Part shown: positions 56,001 to 64,000 of the stretch, in pieces
Layout: the number at the start of each line of letters is the position of its first letter
How positions within the stretch are numbered: the stretch's first letter is position 1
NCBI GenBank assembly: GCA_015183035.1
Contig: JACZZP010000007.1
Location: 1,178,001 to 1,242,000, forward strand
Direction: 5' to 3'
Length of the DNA: 64,000 bases
Source: Meloidogyne chitwoodi
Taxonomy: Eukaryota; Nematoda; Chromadorea; Rhabditida; Meloidogynidae
Notes under the pieces: generated by a model
Seen by the model: only the letters and a program-made list of their open reading frames with translations
What the model was told of the DNA's origin: nothing
The model's database searches: none
Program-made: the position numbers and the translations under genes

Positions 56001-58899
56001 TTTATTGGGTTATTTTGATTTATTTTGTTTATATTTACTTCATTTTCTTATTTTCGCTTTTAATTATTAATATAATTTATTATCTATTTTAAATTTAATT
56101 TTTTGCAAAGCTGGTGATGGGATATATTAAAGCTTATTTTTTATCAAGATTTACTTTTATTTTCCCAATTTTTTAAAATCTTTTAAAAACAATTTTTTAA
56201 ATTCCAGCGTTCCATAACTATCACCAGCGGCGCATTTGTAACTTTGGACTTCATTATTTCAAATTTCATCTCTTCCTCTAGACTGCCAAAAATGTCATCT
56301 TCATATTTTTCATATTCTACAATTTTATCTTCTTTGTTAGAAACTAATAGTATTTATTCATTAAAAGCTGAGTATATTCATATGGTAAGCAGAATTATAT
56401 TTTTATTTTTTCTAAAAATGTAAAAAAAAGGTTTTAATTGCTTTTGTGCTTTGGTCTTCAGTGTTGATTTGTGCATTGGCTGTATCTATGGTAGTTATGC
56501 TATTCTATAAACTTATACCTTTATTTTTTAAATTTGTTTTGAGAAGAATAGGTATTATTAATTAATTAGTATAAAAATATATAATGAAGATAATAATAAC
56601 AATAAAGTTATTAAAAATGAAAATAATATATTATGGAAAAGATGAGATAAATGATACATATTAATTGCTCAAATCTATAAGGATATTTTTACTATTTAAT
56701 TTTTTCAATGTCCTCTTTATTAATACATATTTTGATTTTCTTTTAAATTCTCTTTTTCTACAATTCATAATATATATCAATTTTTGTTCATATCATTTAT
56801 TACTTTCGAATATTTAAAACTTTTCGGGTTTTGTATATTACTATTTTCTTTTTTAAATTTAAATAAATTTAAAACAATTGTCATTATAATAAAATAATAA
56901 CGCATTTATTTTAATTATTTGAAATTTATTTTTTTTTAATTTTTAAAAATTTAATTTAGGCTGAAAGTGTCAAATTAGCATTTCTGGGTTTGCGATTTAT
57001 ACGAGATATGGGAAAATTTTGGAGGGAACAAGCGACATTAGAACTTGCTCGTATGTTTTGATTATTTTAATAATTTTATTAATTTAAATAATTTAAGCAA
57101 CACGTATTGAACGTTCTGTTCAGGTTGTTTCAGCACCACATTTTGGTTTTCCAAGCTGGTCAGCTGCGCCCGCAACTTTTGGAATGAATTTTTCTGATGG
57201 GCAAAAGGTATTAAAATATAAAAAATAATAAAAAGTTTGGGAGAGGTTCGGCAGATATAATTTTAATAAACTTTAACTTAAAGGTCATTGCTAGTATTGC
57301 TCTAGTTGATCCATTCAAGGCATGCAATAACTCTCAATTGTTCAACGCCAATGAATTACGTGGAAAGATTGCTGTAATTCTTCGTGGTGATTGTATGTTT
57401 GAAGACAAAGCATTACTTGTACAAAAAGCTGGAGCTGTTGGACTAATTATTATTGGTAATTTTGACCTTAAAATTAATTGATCTTAAACTTTTAATGACT
57501 GTCCATTCATATTTTTAATTTATTTTGTTTATCAATTTTTTATAGATAATCAACAAGGATCATCTTTCCAACATATGCCTTATTTTGCAATGAGTGGATC
57601 TTCTAATGTATTAAATTTTGACATACAAGTGACTGACAATGAGAAGGTAAAGGGTAAAATTACACAATTAATGTTTGATTAAAACTCGGTTATTTTGACA
57701 AATCCACGATTTTGTATATTTAAATATAAGAAAAATTACTGAAAAATTGGGAAAAATGTAAGAAAACTTTTCTAATTAAATTATTTCTTTTAATTAGTTT
57801 TATTAATTAAAAAATATTTATCAGGTTAAAATTCCTGTTGTTTTCCTTTTTTATATTGATGGCCAAGAATTTATGAATTTAATATTTGATGATCCTAAAA
57901 TGATTGTTTCAATTGGAGAAAATTTATTTAATCCTGGTAATAATTTATTTTCCTTTAAAATAAATTTTGAATATTTTTAGAATTATGTTTTGAACAATTT
58001 CTTCGACAAAATTTTATTTTTAGACGGGAACAGTTTGCACTTTCGGTAAGGATATTTATAAAAATATTTTGGAGAAAAATAGGAGATTATATTTTATTTT
58101 CTTACTTTTGTTTTCCTTTTTTCTCATTGTTTTCTTGTAATAATATCCCATAATAAGAGAAATCTTTTAATTTAAAATTTTTGTTAAAGAATCAATTCCT
58201 ATCAATTGATGCTGCAAGAACAACGCTTTATCTCAATTTCTTTTTTGATAGTGTAAATGAACAAAGTCCAGCAGAAGAAAAACAAGCTGTGAGTTTTAAT
58301 GTTTTTTTTTTAATAAATTTCTTCATTTTCAGGTTGTTGAACGCAACATTGAATGGATTGATTCAACAGTACAATTTCCCGATATAAAATTTGGACAAAA
58401 TTTTCAAACGCATGTTAGGGCCCTTGCCTACTCTTTACTTGATTATCCATTGAATATGGAAATTAAGGTAAATATTTGGGAATATTCTTTTTATTTTTAT
58501 TCAATTTATATAGGATTTTATACAATTGAGGCAATTGATTCGACATCTGAAGTTGAAAAGGATAACCTCAGATGTTACTGAAAAAGGGTAAATTTTTTAG
58601 AAACTTTTTGTTAACTTTAAAAGAATAAATAAAGACCTATGGGGGAAATTAAAAAAGGTAAAAAATAATTAAATATCGAATTTTACCTTTTAAAAGATTA
58701 AGAAATATTTTGATTTTGGTCGTGATCTGACCCTTTATGAAATATTAATTTTTTAAATTTTAGAACATTTATTCCATCTTTACTTTCTGGAAGAAATCAA
58801 AATAAGCGTGTTATTGTATGTAAACTTTATGAACCGCAAATCAACTTTAAATGCTCAGAATTATTGCAACACGGGTCAAGGAGCGTAAAATCCAAATAA
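53004..58899 (+). CDS. edem3: EDEM3, ER degradation-enhancing alpha-mannosidase-like protein
   Basis: A gene of some twenty exons. The start encodes a signal peptide ([17 protein letters not shown]). The GH47 domain follows: [50 protein letters not shown] (catalytic Glu region), [30 protein letters not shown] and [12 protein letters not shown] charged insertion ([13 protein letters not shown]) comes next. The second half has a protease-associated domain: [14 protein letters not shown], then [20 protein letters not shown] and [10 protein letters not shown], which distinguishes EDEM3 from EDEM1/2. It trims mannose from misfolded glycoproteins for ERAD. The protein ends SRSVKSK with no KDEL-type signal. 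One intron (about 55990-56958) holds a separate small gene. Confidence 0.93.
56292..56565 (+). CDS. Small membrane protein nested in an EDEM3 intron
   Basis: Two exons (56292-56384, 56431-56565) with good GTAAGC donor and AAAAG acceptor join in phase to 75 residues. The first exon gives [18 protein letters not shown] and [13 protein letters not shown]; the second a strong transmembrane helix ([20 protein letters not shown], then [13 protein letters not shown]) and a basic end (KFVLRRIG). It lies on the same strand inside the roughly 970-bp EDEM3 intron. I recognise no family. It could be a genuine small single-pass protein or a chance reading. Confidence 0.4.
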
Positions 58900-58931
58900 A
58901 AATTATTATTCCATTTTAAATTTCTATTTTA

Positions 58932-59889
58932 TCAAAATATCAAAAATCCCACTCATTTTAGTCGTATCTAATCTAATCTACAAAAATAAAAATATATTGA
59001 TGACCAAATGAGTGAGAAATTTTTTGTTAATCCAAATTTATCTGCCGGAGCCTCCTATTAAATTAGAAATGTTTTTAATTTAAAAGTATTCACAATAATA
59101 CCTGCGGCTTTTTGTATCCTGCTTCAATTTTCTCCATGACTTCATCAAGGCCCTTAAAAGTATTAGTTTAATGAATTAGAAAATTATGTACCAAGTCTAG
59201 ATTAATTTGATGACGTTCGAGGTCATCCGCAGCACGTGCATTTTCGTCAGAAATGGTAATTGAAGACATAGTTTCCAGAGAAAGTGAAGGTTGAGTATCG
59301 TCGTTATGGACTGCATCAGCAGTCTCGCGTGATGCATTAGAGAATCGGAATAAATTTTTTCTGTCATTATATCTTAAAAGGTTAATTTAGCTGTTTTTGA
59401 ATAAATTAAATTTTAATCTATCGAAAACAGCTAAATTAACCTTTTAAGATATAATGACAGAAAAAATTTATTCCGATTCTCTAATGCATCACGCGAGACT
59501 GCTGATGCAGTCCATAACGACGATACTCAACCTTCACTTTCTCTGGAAACTATGTCTTCAATTACCATTTCTGACGAAAATGCACGTGCTGCGGATGACC
59601 TCGAACGTCATCAAATTAATCTAGACTTGGTACATAATTTTCTAATTCATTAAACTAATACTTTTAAGGGCCTTGATGAAGTCATGGAGAAAATTGAAGC
59701 AGGATACAAAAAGCCGCAGGTATTATTGTGAATACTTTTAAATTAAAAACATTTCTAATTTAATAGGAGGCTCCGGCAGATAAATTTGGATTAACAAAAA
59801 ATTTCTCACTCATTTGGTCATCAATATATTTTTATTTTTGTAGATTAGATTAGATACGACTAAAATGAGTGGGATTTTTGATATTTTGA
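58932..59889. repeat. Large palindrome with duplicated exons
   Basis: Arms of 466 bp, 58932-59397 and 59424-59889, are inverted copies with no difference I could find, around a 26-bp spacer. The right arm on the plus strand reads as exons: RKNLFRFSNASRETADAVHN, continuing to SITISDENARAADDLERHQI, then GLDEVMEKIEAGYKKPQ and EAPADKFGLTKNFSLIW, separated by small GT-AG introns; the left arm holds the mirror image. So part of an unrecognised gene, or a gene fragment, exists head-to-head in two copies. The left arm starts 33 bp after the EDEM3 stop codon. Confidence 0.85.
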
Positions 59890-60216
59890 ACACAATTTTT
59901 CATTTTTTCCCAAACGGCTCCAAAAGTTATATAGCTTTTGTACATAATTGTACCCCCAAAAATTTACTCGTAAAAATAATCTCCGCTCAAAATATACGCA
60001 CAAAAAGGTATCGTTTCAAAATGTACCCCAAAAAGAACAACGTTAATATTAGTTAAATTTACAATTGTGGAATACCCTAGTCAAGCCTTTTATACAGATT
60101 TGATTTTTTCGGTAAAGCCATCTAGGAGGAGACTCAATCTGCGATAAATAGTCGTACTCTACTGGTAATTATACTGTTATTACCATTTTGTCAAATTTTG
60201 CTAATACCATTTTGAG
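59890..60216. other. Spacer with scattered ACCATTTTG motifs
   Basis: About 330 bp; the motif TACCATTTTG recurs irregularly here and beyond the hAT insertion up to 60480, suggesting the remains of an older repeat into which the hAT element inserted. No gene. Confidence 0.4.
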
Positions 60217-60224
60217 TTCTATAC

Positions 60225-60425
60225 CAGGGATCGCACCGATCCGATTCCCGAAAATCGGGAATTCCAGACGATTTTTGAGTCGTGAATTCGGGAATTCCCG
60301 ATTCACGAAAATCGGGAATGCAAAATTTTCGGGAATTCCCGATTCACGAAATCGGGAATGGAAAAATTTCGGGAATTCCCGATTCCCGAAAATCGGGAAT
60401 TGGATTTTTGTCGGTGCGATCCCTG
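60225..60425. mobile_element. Short hAT-type MITE
   Basis: A 201-bp element from CAGGGATCGCACCGA to its complement TCGGTGCGATCCCTG, with a perfect 8-bp duplication TTCTATAC (60217-60224, 60426-60433). Inside are repeats of GGGAATTCCCGATTC and CGAAAATCGGGAATG, self-complementary subterminal units. The CAGGGAT end resembles that of the larger element at 20260. Confidence 0.88.
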
Positions 60426-60433
60426 TTCTATAC

Positions 60434-60816
60434 CATTTTGAAATGTATCATTTTGTAAATTTTGGACGCATTACCATTTTGCGAGTACAGATTTGTGATG
60501 ACACTGTCTCTATCATTTAGATTCGATACGTTGCTACTGCTATAGAGATCTGTTTATATTCTATAGTATTTACTTTTTACATACATATTACTATCCATCT
60601 TTTTTATATAAAAATTTTTTTATCATATTATTAATAAATTTTTAAAATAATTACACATATTATTTAGGTAGTGTTGGATTTTGTATTACCGAGATATTTT
60701 TTCCCAAATGATTTTGGACATATTTCCGATACCAATATTTTTCTGATTTTTTTAATAATTAGCTCGATTTAGTAAAATTATATAAATTTCAGTTGGTTAC
60801 TATTAATTTAATAAAA
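60434..60816. other. Spacer upstream of the zinc-finger gene
   Basis: About 380 bp; contains the continued ACCATTTTG motifs and ends in TTTCAG (60787-60792), a candidate trans-splice site 25 bp before the ATG. Confidence 0.45.
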
Positions 60817-63800
60817 ATGATTACTCCATTACAATATTCTGATAAAAATGATTTGACATCATTAAATAAATTAAATAAATCAGCAGAATTTTCAAGCGAT
60901 GTTATATCAACAACAGGTGATTCCTTTAATGATTGTTGTATTATTGAAGAGGTTGTAAGTGTTGAGAAAGAAGTAAAAATGCTTCTCAAGGAAATTTTGC
61001 AAAACAAAATTTTTGATGAAGGTTGGTTTATTTTTATTATTATAACAAAATAAGGTTCTTATAGTTGACGATATTTCGGATTCCCAAGATGATATCCGTG
61101 AACTTTTGTGGAATCAATTTGAATTGTTTGGACTTAACGGAAAAGAGGCAGCTCGTGCTATAAATCAAAGGATGGGCAAAAATATCGTTACTGAGCGTAG
61201 AGCAATAAAATTGTTCAGATATTTTAGATTACAGCAAAATATAACAAATAATGATCTTTTGATGAAGCGTTTCGACGAAAATCCAACAATTTCCCCAGAA
61301 GACTTGTCTAAAGGTATTTGTTCAATTATATATGCAAAGAGATGGTTGTTGAAGAAATCTCGGGAAGGTTCTGATTCTTCTTCCCAAAATAGTGTTAATA
61401 GGTTATTTTTAAATTTGTTTAAATAAATTTTTCTATTATTCTGTAATAGGCGTGACAAATTTAAGGAACCTTTAATATCCAAAGCTTTGGGGCCTTATAT
61501 GGCTACAAGAAAGAGAAAGAGGCAAGATTATTGATTTTTTTAAATTAAAAAACATGATTTTAGTGATATGTCTTATATGGAACATGGAAATAATTTAGAG
61601 AAAAATGCTAAAGAAGATAATGCAAATGGCCAGCATTCTATATGTAATTATTTTAAAAAATTAAAAATCTAATTTTAAAATTCAATATTTAAATTTTAGG
61701 TCAGATTGATCCAGTTACAAAAAAGGTTTTTTTTATTTTATAAGTTAACTAAACTGTTCATTAGCGATTTTATGAGCCTCATAGACGTCCTGGTTGTGAT
61801 GACATTTATTGCTTATCAAGCGTAACACAAATTGGAGAACGAATATGCAATATTGAGAATAAAATGATTCGGTTGGAAGAATTGTTTTTTGATCTTACTA
61901 AGGTTGGGTTTCTTTACAAATTATTATTTCAATGTTTGTAAAGAGTGTATTTAGACATTTTTTTTTAATAAAAAATATTTTTTACAAATTTTATAGAAAA
62001 ATACCTCCAACTTATTGGGGAACAATTATATTACTTATAATCAAAATCAATCCCAACAACCTCAACCTTCTTTCTTCTCTCAACAACAATTTTTGCAACA
62101 ATACAACAAAGAACACCAAAATATTAGGTATTCGGTACCAACAAATAATTTTAATGGATCTCAAGCAAAATTGGCACATTCAAATTCAACACGGAATTTG
62201 CTTCCAATTCAAAAGAATAATCAACAAATCTACAGGTTTTTGATAATTCTTTCAAAATATCAAAGAATTATTTAGACAAAATAACCCCATTCCAACGAAA
62301 AATCAAGTTCAGCAACGTATTATTGCCTCGAAACCACCTTTGGCATATTCTCGTCTTCCCGTACGTCAAATATTACCAGTTGCATCTGCTACTGCTACAA
62401 TTTCTGCAACACGTCCTCTTTCCAGTTATCCAATGAATCAACCATTACGAATAACATATCCACAACCAACTGATAATAACAGGTCTCGGTTTGTTAATTT
62501 TTTTACTTAGATTTTGTCGTTGAAAACCTATAATTATGAAAAATTTTTTGCTTTTTTTGGAACACAGTTATTCTATTTTCCTTAATTTTTAATGGGAATT
62601 TTCTGACAATGGAATTCTTCATTTTCATCACTTATATTTGTTTTAATATATTTTTTAATGTATTTTATTTTACATAAAATATTAATTTTAGTTCTAAACC
62701 TCTTGATATTCCTAATAAAGAATTGCGGAATGGCGTCAGAGTTTGTAAGTTAAAAATATCAAATAAAATTATTTTATGTGTTTTATCATTAAAATAGATT
62801 TTGAGAATACTACTAATAACTCACAAAATACTTGTCCAGTCTGCTTCGGAGTATTCTCTGGCATTATTTTTACTGATAGATGTATTATTTAAATTTAAAT
62901 AAAATTTTCAACTTATTTAGCCGGTTCTCTTATTCAAAATATTCATTTGAAACGCCATATTTCTGGCCCATTGGAAGCTTTTTATTGTCATATTTGTAGT
63001 CATTGTGTCACTCAACCAAGAGTGCTTTTCCTTTCATTACCTTCAATTGTCCAGGTTTTTAATTTATTTAAAGCATTTAAAACTTTTATTAATATTTTTA
63101 AGCATTTAATTAATTCACATGGAATGTCACGGAGTGGACAATTTTCTAGTTTTTGTATAAAAAATTATAATAATTCAGAAACTATTGTATATTTAAATTT
63201 TAGTTTTTAAATTTTAAATTAAATTAATAGGAAGCTCTTCAACATTTTATGGCAAATCAATTAAGACTTTCTATCACTCAATTAATTACTGAAATGAATT
63301 CTCCAAAAGATAATTTAAATTGGACAAAATCTACAACTGTTGGACAAAAGACTTCGGCAAAAATAAATGTCAAAAGCAAAAATACTAAAGAATTAAACAA
63401 CTCAACATCTTCCACTCAGAATAAGAAGAAAAAAAGATATGGACGTGAAGGTAAAAATTATTTTTATTATTTATAGTAAGAGAATGGACGTCGAAAAGAC
63501 AAAAAAGTATGTTGACGACATTTTATTTTCTAAATATAATATTTTTTTCCTTAATATTTTTCTTAATTTTATGACATAAAGATTTTTTAAACAGAAACTC
63601 CACTTTTTGATTTGGATGGTGATGTTCTCGACCATTTATTAAAATGTCCTAAAGAATGTACACTAATTCAAAGGCATAGAATGCTTAAAGGGGTATTTTA
63701 TTATTTCTTTTTTTTACAAAACTTTTTAGAGAAAACAACCAAATAAACTTTTAGAACAAATAAATATGAAGAATTTTGTTATTGACCAAAGTTTGCTTGG

Positions 63801-64000
63801 ATTAGCTAAATATGTTGATTATAAAAATGATTATAAACATACTAAAAATGCTAAACAACCATGTAAAAGTTTTAATTGATTTTTAATTATTTAAAATTTT
63901 CATTATAAAAAATCTAAAAATAGGTAAGGAAAGTGGGAGCGTATTAGTAATAGACTTGGATAAAGAAGATTCTGAACCTACGTATGAAAAAGATGATGAT
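60817..64000 (+). CDS. C2H2-type zinc-finger protein with N-terminal helix-turn-helix, partial
   Basis: Starts MITPLQYSDKNDL and is still open at the window edge after at least fifteen exons. Exon 2 (61065-61401) encodes a segment with a helix-turn-helix look: LLWNQFELFGLNGKEAARAI, then NQRMGKNIVTERRAIKLFRY, similar to the N-terminal domain of mariner-type transposases. A Gln/Asn/Pro-rich middle follows. Near 62840-63140 are two zinc-binding segments: CPVCFGVFS with HLKRH, and CHICSHC with HLINSH. The C-terminal part is basic (NKKKKRYGREG). Likely a nuclear DNA-binding protein, possibly a domesticated transposase fusion; that last point is speculation. Two introns seem to use GC donors (61522 and about 62861). 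Confidence 0.65.

Noticed and set aside
1..64000. tRNA or rRNA genes
   Set aside because: No cloverleaf-like segment with a convincing GGTTCGAATCC-type box was found by eye on either strand.

Overview
The window reads as nuclear DNA of a nematode, probably a clade IV species with a very AT-rich genome (Meloidogyne-like). That is inferred from gene content and style: short introns with TTTTAG/TTTCAG or A-rich acceptors, candidate TTTCAG trans-splice acceptors just upstream of two start codons, a peptide:N-glycanase with an N-terminal thioredoxin domain, and a kinase-less Mad3-type checkpoint protein. No search was run, so the species is open.

Layout. 1-4304: the end of a Polinton/Maverick (adintovirus-like) element, all on the minus strand, with a packaging ATPase, a DDE integrase with chromodomain, and four other element genes; it runs off the left edge. 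4590-6066: a broken Helitron, namely the 5' terminus, a RepHel N-terminus and two sets of tandem repeats. 6067-25800: extremely AT-rich DNA with only three spliced genes (an SDR42E/3-beta-HSD-like dehydrogenase, an F-box/coiled-coil protein and a PAN-domain membrane or secreted protein), a complete non-autonomous Helitron carrying 90 perfect copies of a 15-bp unit (13553-15587), a 1.07-kb hAT-type element (20260-21329) and a small 8-bp-TSD element (23314-23510). 26081-64000: a gene-dense half with conserved housekeeping genes: Mad3/san-1 and CCM3 (minus), dymeclin and SAP30BP (plus), peroxiredoxin-6, GET4-like, SmD3 and RNF11 (minus), PNGase, a Gln-rich coiled-coil protein, EDEM3 and a zinc-finger protein that leaves the window (plus).

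Small DNA transposons are scattered between these genes, several with perfect target-site duplications read directly from the sequence: two Merlin-type deletion derivatives that keep pieces of transposase, a MULE-type element with a FLYWCH-domain transposase remnant that landed across the edge of a GGCGCC-rich element, which itself holds a small hAT-like insertion, a second GGCGCC-family element, and further short elements. A palindrome of about 0.96 kb with 466-bp arms follows EDEM3; it is either a real inverted duplication or an assembly artefact.

How the genes relate: neighbours are not an operon-like functional set, although PNGase and EDEM3 both act in ER glycoprotein quality control and degradation, and GET4 acts in tail-anchored protein delivery. 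The coherent functional cassette is the Polinton block, whose abutting and overlapping ORFs encode integration and DNA-packaging functions of a virus-like element.
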